Source: Polynucleobacter sp. UBA2650
GTDB lineage: Bacteria > Pseudomonadota > Gammaproteobacteria > Burkholderiales > Burkholderiaceae
Assembly: GCA_002359975.1 (NCBI GenBank)
Contig: DENG01000109.1
Span: forward strand, 32,050-47,156
Direction: 5' to 3'
Length of the DNA stretch: 15,107 nt
The position numbers were made by a program, and so were the translations under genes. The stretch's first letter is position 1, and each line of letters starts with the position of its first letter. Below, one piece after another: positions 1-7,284 of this stretch. The notes beneath the pieces were generated by a model. It did not search any database. It saw only the letters and a list, made by a program, of their open reading frames with translations, and was not told the DNA's origin.

Positions 1-767
1 AGCCGAACATAGAAAGTCGGGACGCCCATCATTACCGTAGAGCGTGGCAAGTGCTTAATAAGCTGTGCAGTATCTAATCGTGGCAACCAAATCATTTTGC
101 TGCCATTGATTAATGCACCATGAGCGGCTACAAAGAGACCATGGACATGAAAGATAGGTAGGGCATGCAAAAGTACATCTCCCTTTTTCCATCCCCAGAA
201 CTTGTTTAAGACCAGGGCATTGCTACCTAAATTACCATGGGTCAACATGGCGCCTTTACTTCGGCCTGTTGTACCCGATGTATACAAAATAGCTGCTAGC
301 TCATCATCGGCCTTAGTAACTGTCTTAAATTGATCTGCACAATGCGATGCTCGCTCAAGCAGCGAACCACTGCGGTTATCGTCTAAGGTAAATACGTTCT
401 TAGTGCCAGCCTTAAATGCGACTTTGGAAATCCAAGAAAAGTTTTTGGTGCTGCACACAACCACCGCAGGCTCGGCATTTTCAATAAAGTACTGAATCTC
501 AGACTCTTGATAAGCAGTGTTCAGGGGCAAATAAACATAGCCAGCCCGTAATGTGGCTAGATAAAGAAATAAGGCTTCTGGAGATTTTTCAACCTGAACC
601 GCCACTCGAGAGCCCAAAGGTAACTTAAGGCTCTTGAGGAGGTTCGCCATCATAGCTGTGGCGCGATCGATATCACGCCACGAGTAATACAAGCCGTCCG
701 GGGTTTCTAGTGCACAATCTTCGCGATTCTTGGGAAAACCTTTTTCTAATAATGCAAATAAGTTCAC
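1..767 (-). CDS. matB: Malonyl-CoA synthetase (MatB-like), 3' end missing
   Basis: Partial gene: 255 codons from a GTG start, running off the left edge of the window. It belongs to the acyl-adenylate-forming (AMP-binding) superfamily. The family's phosphate-binding loop is visible as YTSGTTGRSKG at residues 162-172, followed by HALPIFHVHGL at 201-211, a stretch typical of malonyl-CoA synthetases. The expected reaction is malonate + CoA + ATP to malonyl-CoA + AMP + PPi, in the cytoplasm. The GTG start is chosen because GAGGG lies seven bases upstream and translation from it begins NLFALLEKGFPK, like MatB N-termini. It starts 30 bases after the stop of the Bug-type binding-protein gene and is two genes downstream of malonyl-CoA decarboxylase, which supports malonate rather than a longer acid as substrate. 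A related short-chain acyl-CoA ligase cannot be excluded because the C-terminal lid domain is outside the window. Confidence 0.88.
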   Translation of the reverse strand, partial: MNLFALLEKGFPKNREDCALETPDGLYYSWRDIDRATAMMANLLKSLKLPLGSRVAVQVEKSPEALFLYLATLRAGYVYLPLNTAYQESEIQYFIENAEPAVVVCSTKNFSWISKVAFKAGTKNVFTLDDNRSGSLLERASHCADQFKTVTKADDELAAILYTSGTTGRSKGAMLTHGNLGSNALVLNKFWGWKKGDVLLHALPIFHVHGLFVAAHGALINGSKMIWLPRLDTAQLIKHLPRSTVMMGVPTFYVR

Positions 768-774
768 TACAAAA

Positions 775-779
775 CCCTC
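775..779 (-). promoter_or_regulatory. Ribosome binding site that fixes the GTG start of matB
   Basis: GAGGG on the minus strand, seven bases before the GTG at 767. There is no ATG at this point in the frame, so this site is the main evidence for the start. Confidence 0.7.
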
Positions 780-797
780 ACGGACAAAAACAAATCA

Positions 798-1784
798 TTA
801 ATCGAGCTTAGCGCCTGATTTTTTAACTACCTCTGCCCAACGATTGACATCAGCCGCAACCAACTGACCAAATGCTGGGCCATATAAGTTAGGGGTCTCC
901 GCACCGTTGCTAGTCCAAATTGCTTTTAGCTTGGGTGTATTCAAAGCCTTCTGAACTTCTGCGGTCATCTTGTCGATGATTGGTTTAGGTGTTCCTGCTG
1001 GAGCAAACATGGCATACCAAGTCGATACTTTGTAATCTGGCAAACCTGCTTCTGCAAATGTTGGCACATTCGGAATTGCAGGATTACGTTTATCAGCAGC
1101 AACTGCAATAGCAACCAACTTACCGGCATTAATTTGTGGGGCTGAAGTGCCAAGACCATCAAACTCAAGATCAACCTGACCTGCTAATAAATCACTCATT
1201 GCAGGACCGGCGCCACGGTATGGGATATGAACAATGAAGGTACCGGTTTGGATCTTGAACAACTCACCAGCAAGGTGATGCACTGTGCCACTACCAGCAC
1301 TTGCAAAGTTGTATTTACCAGGATTCTTCTTCATTAGCGCTATAAAATCTTTAAGATTTCGGGCGCTGACTCGACCTGGGTTAACAACCAATACTTGCGG
1401 TACGCTGGCTAAAAGAGCAACTGGTATAAAACTCTTCTGAATATCGTAGTCGAGCGTTTTATACATGGAGGGAGCAATGGTGTGATGGGATGCACCAATA
1501 AACCAGGTATAGCCATCAGGAGCTGCTTTCGCAGCGACCGATGCACCGACAGTGCCACCAGCACCACCACGATTATCAATAATGACCTGCTTGCCCAACT
1601 GCTCGGTCAACTGAGCTGCTATGGGGCGTGCAAATGCATCGGTACCACCACCGGCTGGGAATGGGTTCAAAAACGTTATTGTTTTAACGGGCCACTCTTG
1701 AGCCATGGCAGTACTAGAAATACCCAGTACAGCTAATAAGCCAACTAATACGCCAGCAATTCTTGTCTTTGGACTAAAAACCAT
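798..1784 (-). CDS. Bug-family (tripartite tricarboxylate transporter) periplasmic binding protein
   Basis: A 328-residue secreted solute-binding protein of the Bug/TctC family, which binds small carboxylates in the periplasm. Residues 1-28 form a signal peptide: K6 and R8, a hydrophobic core, then a TAMA|Q cleavage site after A28. The two family ligand loops are visible: FPAGGGTD at 42-49 and ASAGSGT at 161-167. The frame stays open 17 codons further upstream, but the start at 1784 is preferred because AGGAGA precedes it by eight bases and the signal peptide then begins properly. The gene lies between malonyl-CoA decarboxylase and malonyl-CoA synthetase on the same strand, so malonate or a close dicarboxylate is the likely ligand; this is inference from position. 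The TctA/TctB membrane partners are not in the window. Many Bug proteins in this group of bacteria are likewise encoded away from any permease. Confidence 0.92.
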   Translation of the reverse strand: MVFSPKTRIAGVLVGLLAVLGISSTAMAQEWPVKTITFLNPFPAGGGTDAFARPIAAQLTEQLGKQVIIDNRGGAGGTVGASVAAKAAPDGYTWFIGASHHTIAPSMYKTLDYDIQKSFIPVALLASVPQVLVVNPGRVSARNLKDFIALMKKNPGKYNFASAGSGTVHHLAGELFKIQTGTFIVHIPYRGAGPAMSDLLAGQVDLEFDGLGTSAPQINAGKLVAIAVAADKRNPAIPNVPTFAEAGLPDYKVSTWYAMFAPAGTPKPIIDKMTAEVQKALNTPKLKAIWTSNGAETPNLYGPAFGQLVAADVNRWAEVVKKSGAKLD

Positions 1785-1792
1785 TTTGTTTG

Positions 1793-1798
1793 TCTCCT
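1793..1798 (-). promoter_or_regulatory. Strong ribosome binding site deciding the start of the Bug-type gene
   Basis: AGGAGA on the minus strand, eight bases before the ATG at 1784. It selects this start over the longer open frame that begins at 1835, which would place extra charged residues before the signal peptide. Confidence 0.8.
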
Positions 1799-1854
1799 CT
1801 TCAATTCTTATAAGGTCTAAATTAAATGCGAACATTATTCTAAATCGAACTGCT

Positions 1855-1875
1855 AAAAATAGGGCTAAACCCCTA
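1855..1875 (-). terminator. Small hairpin with T-run between the decarboxylase and binding-protein genes
   Basis: On the minus strand TAGGG and CCCTA form a five-base-pair stem around a six-base loop, followed directly by TTTTT. It lies 24 bases after the decarboxylase stop codon. The stem is short, with three G-C pairs, so it may only attenuate transcription or may be chance. Minus-strand TAGAAT (1837-1842) and TTATAA (1808-1813) further on resemble -10 boxes, but neither has a convincing -35 partner. Confidence 0.3.
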
Positions 1876-1898
1876 AAAGTCTTATAGATGACTTGCCC

Positions 1899-3203
1899 TT
1901 AAGGGTTCATGAGCCTACCAACAGTCCTAGAATAAATAATCTCACCATGCACAAACTGCTCATGATTTTCCTCAACGCTAGCAAGGTCATATAAATAGTT
2001 CACCATCAGGCCTGCAGACTGGCGTAAGCCATTTTTGGATAAATCCCCGGCCCAGTTAATTTGATGTAATTTGGCGCCATTGCCTAAATGAAACTTCGCC
2101 ACTGGATTTCCATCCCGATTCGGCGTTACACAAGCTAAATAAATGGCTGTTAAGCACTCAAATGCCTCTTTCTCTTTCTTGCTGCATGCATCTGGGTGCC
2201 ATGCTTTTGATAATTTCTCTGGCCACGATGTGCCGCTTAATTTAAGAAGCTCAAGAGCCTCATCACGCGCCTTGCGAATCGCAGGCTTAATCTTATCGGC
2301 ACTTGGTCCCTCTCCCAAATGCGCCCCAGCTGTAATCCACTCCATCAAACCCGGGATCGGGGATAGAGTGACAAAGGTTTTGAGTCCGGGGAACTCAGCA
2401 TGCAACTGCTCGGCAACTCGTTTAATCAAAAAATTGCCCATTGAGACACCACGCAAGCCTGATTCGCAGTTGCTAATGGAATAGAAGGCAGCTACCTTAT
2501 ATTGATTCGTTTGTTCCACAGGCGCTGATTTTTTATCAACCAATGGCATGATTGCTACTGGGATTTCAGGTAATAACGCAACCTCCACAAAGATGAGAGG
2601 CTCATCAGGCAGCTGCGGATGAAAGAAGGCAAAACACCGACGGTCTGGCTGAAGGCGACGACGTAAATCATCCCAACCATCAATCGCATGCACTGCCTCA
2701 TGTGCAATGATCTTTTCCAAGACCTCTGCAGGAGATTTCCAGTCAACTCGGTGCATTTTTAGAAAGCCCGGATTAAACCAGGATGACAGCAAATGCCGCA
2801 TGTCGTAGTCCAAGCCAGCCAATTCAGGTTTCTTGTGGAGCAGGCTTAGTAGATCACGACGCATTTCAACAACCGCGGCAGTTCCCCCAGGGGCGCGATT
2901 TAAGCGGCGCAAAAGCTCTTGTCTTGGCGACTCCGAAATCTTTTGAAGACGAATGTAGTTACGGGCACTTGGGTCTGCAGAAAAACTTTGTGTCGCTTTT
3001 GTCAGGGCTTCCACATTAATATTAAATTGCTCCGCTAAGGCCATAAAAAACTTGGAGCGCTGTTCAGCATTTAATTTACGGTAATTAAAAATTACATCGG
3101 CAGCCATACTAACTGCATTAGACTCCCCTCGCTCAGAAACTAAGCGATTAACCGCACCAATCGCACGCGATAAATGACGAGTCTGAGCAATTTTTTCTAG
3201 CAT
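1899..3203 (-). CDS. Malonyl-CoA decarboxylase
   Basis: A 434-residue protein of the malonyl-CoA decarboxylase family (called MatA or MCD in bacteria). It converts malonyl-CoA to acetyl-CoA and CO2. An N-terminal helical region covers roughly residues 1-150, followed by the GNAT-like catalytic domain. Conserved blocks visible include DRRCFAFFHP (187-196), EPLIFVEVAL (201-210), TLSPIPGL (279-286) and FHLGNGA (371-377). By analogy with the human enzyme, S281 and H372 are the expected catalytic serine and histidine. The start at 3203 is the first available one after an in-frame stop at 3237-3239, but no good ribosome binding site precedes it. The gene begins 60 bases after lgt ends, so it may be read from the upstream pepA-holC-lgt transcript. 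With the downstream binding protein and MatB it forms a malonate-use block. Confidence 0.93.
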   Translation of the reverse strand: MLEKIAQTRHLSRAIGAVNRLVSERGESNAVSMAADVIFNYRKLNAEQRSKFFMALAEQFNINVEALTKATQSFSADPSARNYIRLQKISESPRQELLRRLNRAPGGTAAVVEMRRDLLSLLHKKPELAGLDYDMRHLLSSWFNPGFLKMHRVDWKSPAEVLEKIIAHEAVHAIDGWDDLRRRLQPDRRCFAFFHPQLPDEPLIFVEVALLPEIPVAIMPLVDKKSAPVEQTNQYKVAAFYSISNCESGLRGVSMGNFLIKRVAEQLHAEFPGLKTFVTLSPIPGLMEWITAGAHLGEGPSADKIKPAIRKARDEALELLKLSGTSWPEKLSKAWHPDACSKKEKEAFECLTAIYLACVTPNRDGNPVAKFHLGNGAKLHQINWAGDLSKNGLRQSAGLMVNYLYDLASVEENHEQFVHGEIIYSRTVGRLMNP

Positions 3204-3263
3204 CGTTACAGGATAACGAGCTTTCCAAACTTCGTGTTAGGTTTTAGGAAAAATGTCCGATTT

Positions 3264-4046
3264 TTACGACCGAGAGGTCCGAACGATTAGATAAATACCG
3301 AATCCAATCATCGGTAGCGATAGCCACTGCCCCATCGATAGACCCAATCCCAAAAGGCCCAAGAATGCATCGGGCTCCCTGGCAAATTCCACGATAAAAC
3401 GACACACGCCATAGCCGAGCAAAAATAGACCAGATACCTGACCGCGAGCTCTTGGCTTTCTTGCGTATACCCAAAGCAAAATAGCTAACAGCAACCCCTC
3501 ACCAGCAAATTGATAGAGTTGTGAGGGGTGACGCGCTACCTGATCGACCGCTGGGAACACCATTGCCCACGGCCAATCACTCGGCCGACCCCACAACTCT
3601 CCATTAATAAAGTTACCCAAACGTCCGAACGCTAAACCCAATGGAACCAAAGGTGCAACAAAATCGGTCACTACAAAATAAGACAGCTTGCGAGATTTAG
3701 CAAACCATAACAAAGCAACCAAGACTCCTAGTAAGCCACCATGAAATGACATGCCGCCCTCCCACACCTTGAAGATGTTGAGGGGATTGCTTAAATAAAA
3801 ATCTGGCATATAAAACAAGACGTAACCAAGACGTCCGCCCAAGATGACGCCTACTACACCCCAAAACAAAATATCCTCGACATCCTTAAAGCTCCACTTC
3901 AAACTGAGGAATGGCTCTTGCTGAACTCGCATTCGACCCAATATCAAAAATTGAGCAAACGCTAACAAATACATCAAGCCATACCAATGGATTGCAAGCG
4001 GGCCAAGCTGTATAGCAACAGGATCAAATTGCGGGTGCATTAGCAT
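3264..4046 (-). CDS. lgt: Prolipoprotein diacylglyceryl transferase
   Basis: A 260-residue inner-membrane enzyme that transfers diacylglycerol from phosphatidylglycerol to the lipobox cysteine of prolipoproteins, the first step of lipoprotein maturation. The Lgt signature is clear: [14 protein letters not shown] at 141-154, with R142 matching the essential arginine of E. coli Lgt. H102 in [10 protein letters not shown], the N-terminal IHWYGLMY and the C-terminal [10 protein letters not shown] are also typical. Several membrane helices are evident around residues 13-36, 58-80, 104-116, 183-194 and 240-256. The start at 4046 rather than the ATG two codons later is supported by GGGGAG seven bases upstream. 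That site lies inside the end of holC, whose stop is only three bases before lgt, so the two are probably translated in a coupled way. Confidence 0.97.
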   Translation of the reverse strand: MLMHPQFDPVAIQLGPLAIHWYGLMYLLAFAQFLILGRMRVQQEPFLSLKWSFKDVEDILFWGVVGVILGGRLGYVLFYMPDFYLSNPLNIFKVWEGGMSFHGGLLGVLVALLWFAKSRKLSYFVVTDFVAPLVPLGLAFGRLGNFINGELWGRPSDWPWAMVFPAVDQVARHPSQLYQFAGEGLLLAILLWVYARKPRARGQVSGLFLLGYGVCRFIVEFAREPDAFLGLLGLGLSMGQWLSLPMIGFGIYLIVRTSRS

Positions 4047-4049
4047 GTC

Positions 4050-4517
4050 TTAGCTCCCCTTTGCTTGATCAAAGTGATGCAACTCATGACCGATCTCGCG
4101 ATAAGACTTGTAGCGCTCACGGCCAGCTAAACGCTCATTCTCCTGGGTTGTGACCACCTCAACCCATCTTGGAAAACGAGCTAAGAGAGTATCGAGTTGT
4201 GGCGGTGCTTCATTCTTGAGATAAATTAATACATCGCAATGCGGAATCGAACTATCTTTGAGTTGATTAACATCGCTTACAAAAACAATGGGGGTCTCTT
4301 GTGCAGCATCATGGTCAAGCCATGCATGTGGCAAGAAGTCAGTCTTGCTAAAACTCCACATTAAGGCATCTAAATCTTGGAGTTCTTTAAGGTTGCCAAC
4401 AATCACAATGGTGCGATGCTGTCCCGTAGAGTCAGCGCTGGCTAATATTTTTCGGCTCAAGCGGCAACAATATAGAAGTTTGTCTGCCACATTGCTATGA
4501 AAATCAATGCGTGCCAT
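4050..4517 (-). CDS. holC: DNA polymerase III chi subunit
   Basis: A 155-residue protein matching HolC, the clamp-loader accessory subunit that links single-stranded DNA-binding protein to the replicase. Visible family features are LDALMWSFSKTDFLPHAW (about residues 49-66), the central strand PIVFVSD, the segment DVLIYLKNEAP and the C-terminal RERYKSYREIGHELHHFD. Length is typical (E. coli chi is 147 residues). It lies 21 bases downstream of pepA, the same pepA-holC order as in E. coli, where valS follows; here lgt follows instead. The ribosome binding site before 4517 is weak, so translation may depend partly on pepA. Confidence 0.9.
   Translation of the reverse strand: MARIDFHSNVADKLLYCCRLSRKILASADSTGQHRTIVIVGNLKELQDLDALMWSFSKTDFLPHAWLDHDAAQETPIVFVSDVNQLKDSSIPHCDVLIYLKNEAPPQLDTLLARFPRWVEVVTTQENERLAGRERYKSYREIGHELHHFDQAKGS
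4054..4059 (-). promoter_or_regulatory. Ribosome binding site of lgt, embedded in the end of holC
   Basis: GGGGAG on the minus strand, seven bases before the lgt ATG at 4046 and overlapping the final holC codons. It supports the first of two closely spaced ATG codons and suggests that ribosomes finishing holC help load lgt. Confidence 0.7.
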
Positions 4518-4538
4518 TAGTGACTAAGCCTGCTAACT

Positions 4539-6092
4539 CTATTGATCAAGCAAGAAGTTCAGCAATAAAGGTACGGGTCTACCGGTTGCTCCTTTTGCTA
4601 CGCCACTCTTCCATGCTGTTCCAGCAATATCTAAATGCGCCCATCTAAATTTCTCTGCAAAGCGTGACAAAAAGCATGCAGCGGTTACGCTACCGGCAGG
4701 ACGGCCGCCAATATTGGCCATATCTGCAAAATTAGACTTGAGTTGCTCGTGATAAGCAGCATCTAAAGGCAGACGCCAGACGGTATCCAAGGATTGATGA
4801 CCGGCTTTGCTTAAATCCTTGACCAAGGACTCATCATCCGAGAACAGTCCGCTGTGCACGTGCCCCAAGGCAATAATGCAAGCACCTGTTAGGGTAGCCA
4901 CATCAATCACTGCCTTTGGCTTAAAGCGTTCAACATAAGTTAAGGCGTCACACAAAATTAAGCGTCCCTCGGCATCAGTATTTAATATCTCGATGGTCTG
5001 ACCCGACATGCTCTTCACAATGTCACCTGGACGGGTTGCTCGACCCGATGGCATATTCTCGCAGGTGGGGACCACACCAATCACATTCTTCTTTAAATTA
5101 AGAAGTGATACAGCATGCATGGTGCCAAACACCGATGCAGCCCCGCACATATCGTATTTCATTTCATCCATGGCCTCGCCAGGTTTTAAGGAGATACCAC
5201 CGGTATCGAAGGTAATTCCTTTACCAACAATCACAATCGGATCTTCATCGGCTCTGCCGCCATCATGACGCATGATGATGAATTGCGGCGGCGTATCCGA
5301 ACCCTTTGCGACAGCTAAGAAAGACCCCATCCCCAGAGCTTCAATTTGTTTCTCGCCAAGCACTTGAACGCGAAGACTAGACTTCTTGGATAAATTTTGG
5401 GCGGTATGCGCTAAGAATGTGGGGGTACAAATATTAGGAGGGAGATTACCCAAATCTTTGGTCAAGTTCATACCCTCGACCAAAGCCGCCCCCTCATGAA
5501 CAGATGCCTTCACTAAGGCAGCTTGCTTTGTATTTGTAAGCAGCGTGACTAATTTCAGTGGGTCTGATTTTGCTACAGGCTTAGTCTTAAATTGCGCTTG
5601 ACGAACGCCAAAGTGATATGCCTGATCACCCACAATTTGCGCGAGAAGACGAATGCGCTCCTGAATAGCTGTTGGCGATTGATTCGCTTTGTGTTTACCC
5701 GTAAAGCTGCCCACATGCCATAAGACCGACTCTATTGGACTAGCACTAATGTGCTTCATGGCCGAACGTGCAACCTTTGCAAAATCAGCCAAGGATTCTT
5801 TATCACCTAGACCAACTAATAAAACACGCTTTAGCCTCACCTTACTTAATGCCCATGAATGGGTGGAACGCAACAAGGTGCAGGCTCCGGCCTTACCGTC
5901 GAGATCCCCTAGGCTGCGAGCTTGCCCAATTGCGCCACCCAATAAATCATCGAGAGCCTGTAATTGGTTCAACTCGCCCTGACGGTAACCAAGGATCAAA
6001 CAATCGCCAGATAAGCCACAAATTGCAGTAGCGGCCTTTGGGCTCTTAAAATCGATCTCGGAGAGAACTTTCGTGCTAAATTGAATTGTCAT
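4539..6092 (-). CDS. pepA: Leucyl aminopeptidase (M17 family)
   Basis: A 517-residue cytosolic di-metal aminopeptidase that removes N-terminal residues from peptides. All M17 metal-site and catalytic residues can be read: K291 and D296 in KGITFDTGG, K303, D314, and D373, E375 and R377 in the NTDAEGRL signature. The C-terminal catalytic domain therefore looks intact, and total length is close to E. coli PepA (503 residues). E. coli PepA also binds DNA (carAB regulation, Xer site-specific recombination); whether this N-terminal domain does so cannot be told from sequence alone. It is divergent from lptF across a 76-base gap and is the first gene of the minus-strand pepA-holC-lgt group. No strong ribosome binding site precedes the ATG. 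Confidence 0.97.
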   Translation of the reverse strand: MTIQFSTKVLSEIDFKSPKAATAICGLSGDCLILGYRQGELNQLQALDDLLGGAIGQARSLGDLDGKAGACTLLRSTHSWALSKVRLKRVLLVGLGDKESLADFAKVARSAMKHISASPIESVLWHVGSFTGKHKANQSPTAIQERIRLLAQIVGDQAYHFGVRQAQFKTKPVAKSDPLKLVTLLTNTKQAALVKASVHEGAALVEGMNLTKDLGNLPPNICTPTFLAHTAQNLSKKSSLRVQVLGEKQIEALGMGSFLAVAKGSDTPPQFIIMRHDGGRADEDPIVIVGKGITFDTGGISLKPGEAMDEMKYDMCGAASVFGTMHAVSLLNLKKNVIGVVPTCENMPSGRATRPGDIVKSMSGQTIEILNTDAEGRLILCDALTYVERFKPKAVIDVATLTGACIIALGHVHSGLFSDDESLVKDLSKAGHQSLDTVWRLPLDAAYHEQLKSNFADMANIGGRPAGSVTAACFLSRFAEKFRWAHLDIAGTAWKSGVAKGATGRPVPLLLNFLLDQ

Positions 6093-6121
6093 GATCTGTC
6101 TATATAAAGGTTATTTCTTAC

Positions 6122-6151
6122 ATTATCCACCGAGCGAATTGACCCTGCCCA
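6122..6151 (-). promoter_or_regulatory. Candidate promoter for the pepA-holC-lgt group
   Basis: In the 76-base divergent gap the minus strand carries TGGGCA (6146-6151), then 18 bases, then GATAAT (6122-6127). The -10 box matches the sigma-70 consensus at five of six positions and the -35 at four of six. Transcription would start near 6114, leaving a leader of about 20 bases before the pepA ATG. Confidence 0.3.
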
Positions 6152-6168
6152 AATACACTATTTAAGAC

Positions 6169-7284
6169 ATGATTTTTGAACAAGCCCTCCGCCGCGAACT
6201 TAGCATGACCACGGGTGCCGTATTTTTGGTACTCGTTACGATCATGATCACCACCTTGGTGATTCGTATTCTAGGTTTTGCCGCTAACGGGGTAGTGAAC
6301 CCTGAGGATGCCCTCGTTCTAATTGCCCTGGCAACTCTAGGCTACTTTGCAATTCTGCTAACCGTTTCCCTTTTTATTGCAGTCTTAATTGTTTTGGTTC
6401 GTTGGTATAAAGACTCGGAAATGATTGTTTGGTTCACAAGTGGATTAAGCATCACAAATTTAATTGGCCCGATCTTACGTTTTGCGATTCCACTAATTAT
6501 CATCATTGCTATTCTGGCAGCCGTAGTCTGGCCGTGGGCCAATCGTGAATCCAGCATTATTAGTCAGCGCTTTCAACAACGCGATGACGTATCAATGGTA
6601 ACCGCGGGTCAGTTTAAAGAATCAGCCAAGGCGGAGAGAGTATTTTTTATTGAAAGCCTAGATGTCGACAAGGGTGAGGTTAAGAATATTTTTGTCGCCG
6701 ATACCCGCAATCAGAAATTGAGTGTGGCAGTAGCAGCCACTGGCTTCATTGAGAATGCTCCAAATGGTGATAAGAGCATTGTTTTACTGAAGGGGAGGCG
6801 CTATGAAGGTCAGCCTACGCAAGCTAATTTCAGAATCTTAGAGTTTGAAGAGTACGAAACCAAAATACGTGGCAAAGAAGTTGCCGCTCCGCCACCGAGA
6901 GACCGAGAGAAAAATATTCTTGAGCTCATTAACGAAGTTGACCCCAATATCAAGCGTGCTAATCTTGGGGAGCTCTTATGGCGAATTGGCTTGCCATTCA
7001 TGGCCTTAGGCTTAGTATTAATTGCTATTCCCTTGGCATACGTCAACCCACGTCTTGGTAATTACACCGCCATGTTCTATGCCGTGTTGGTGTATTTGAT
7101 CTACAGTAATTTATTAAATCTCACTCAAAATTACGTCTCGCAGGGTCGCCTTGAATTTTTTGTTGGGCTTTGGCCAATCCACTTGATTGCCTTTTTACTG
7201 GCTTATGTATTAATTCGTAACCGCGTTAACCCATCCCTGAAATGGTGGCAACGCCAACTACCCTGGATATTTCAATCAAAATGA
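6169..7284 (+). CDS. lptF: Lipopolysaccharide export permease LptF
   Basis: A 371-residue inner-membrane protein of the YjgP/YjgQ family. With LptG and the LptB ATPase it extracts lipopolysaccharide from the inner membrane and passes it to LptC/LptA. Three N-terminal membrane helices (about 15-36, 48-78, 100-124) and three C-terminal ones (about 273-294, 298-320, 330-350) flank a periplasmic domain of roughly residues 125-265, the usual LptF layout. The N-terminus MIFEQALRRELS fits the family, so the start at 6169 is kept although no ribosome binding site precedes it. The gene overlaps lptG by four bases (ATGA), implying translational coupling and equal production of the two subunits. It is divergent from pepA, as in E. 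coli. Confidence 0.95.
   Translation: MIFEQALRRELSMTTGAVFLVLVTIMITTLVIRILGFAANGVVNPEDALVLIALATLGYFAILLTVSLFIAVLIVLVRWYKDSEMIVWFTSGLSITNLIGPILRFAIPLIIIIAILAAVVWPWANRESSIISQRFQQRDDVSMVTAGQFKESAKAERVFFIESLDVDKGEVKNIFVADTRNQKLSVAVAATGFIENAPNGDKSIVLLKGRRYEGQPTQANFRILEFEEYETKIRGKEVAAPPPRDREKNILELINEVDPNIKRANLGELLWRIGLPFMALGLVLIAIPLAYVNPRLGNYTAMFYAVLVYLIYSNLLNLTQNYVSQGRLEFFVGLWPIHLIAFLLAYVLIRNRVNPSLKWWQRQLPWIFQSK

Noticed and set aside
2143..2484. Plus-strand open frame of 113 codons opposite malonyl-CoA decarboxylase.
   Set aside because: Antisense shadow of a well-conserved gene, with no ribosome binding site or recognisable protein features.
3249..3265. Perfect inverted repeat AAAAAT-GTCCG-ATTTTT overlapping the lgt stop codon, a possible terminator before the malonate genes.
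   Set aside because: The stem is made only of A-T pairs and on the minus strand is followed by CC, not by a separate T-run, so it is unlikely to stop transcription.
5008..5268. Plus-strand open frame opposite the catalytic domain of pepA, and similar ones at 5689-6031.
   Set aside because: Composition follows the opposite strand of pepA codons; no family resemblance and no initiation signal.
6139..6167. TTGACC followed 17 bases later by TTAAGA as an lptF promoter.
   Set aside because: The -10 box would end one base before the ATG, placing the transcription start inside the gene; the -10 match is also poor.
7242..7280. Alternative lptG start 13 codons upstream.
   Set aside because: It lies within lptF coding sequence, adds residues not typical of LptG, and loses the ATGA overlap.
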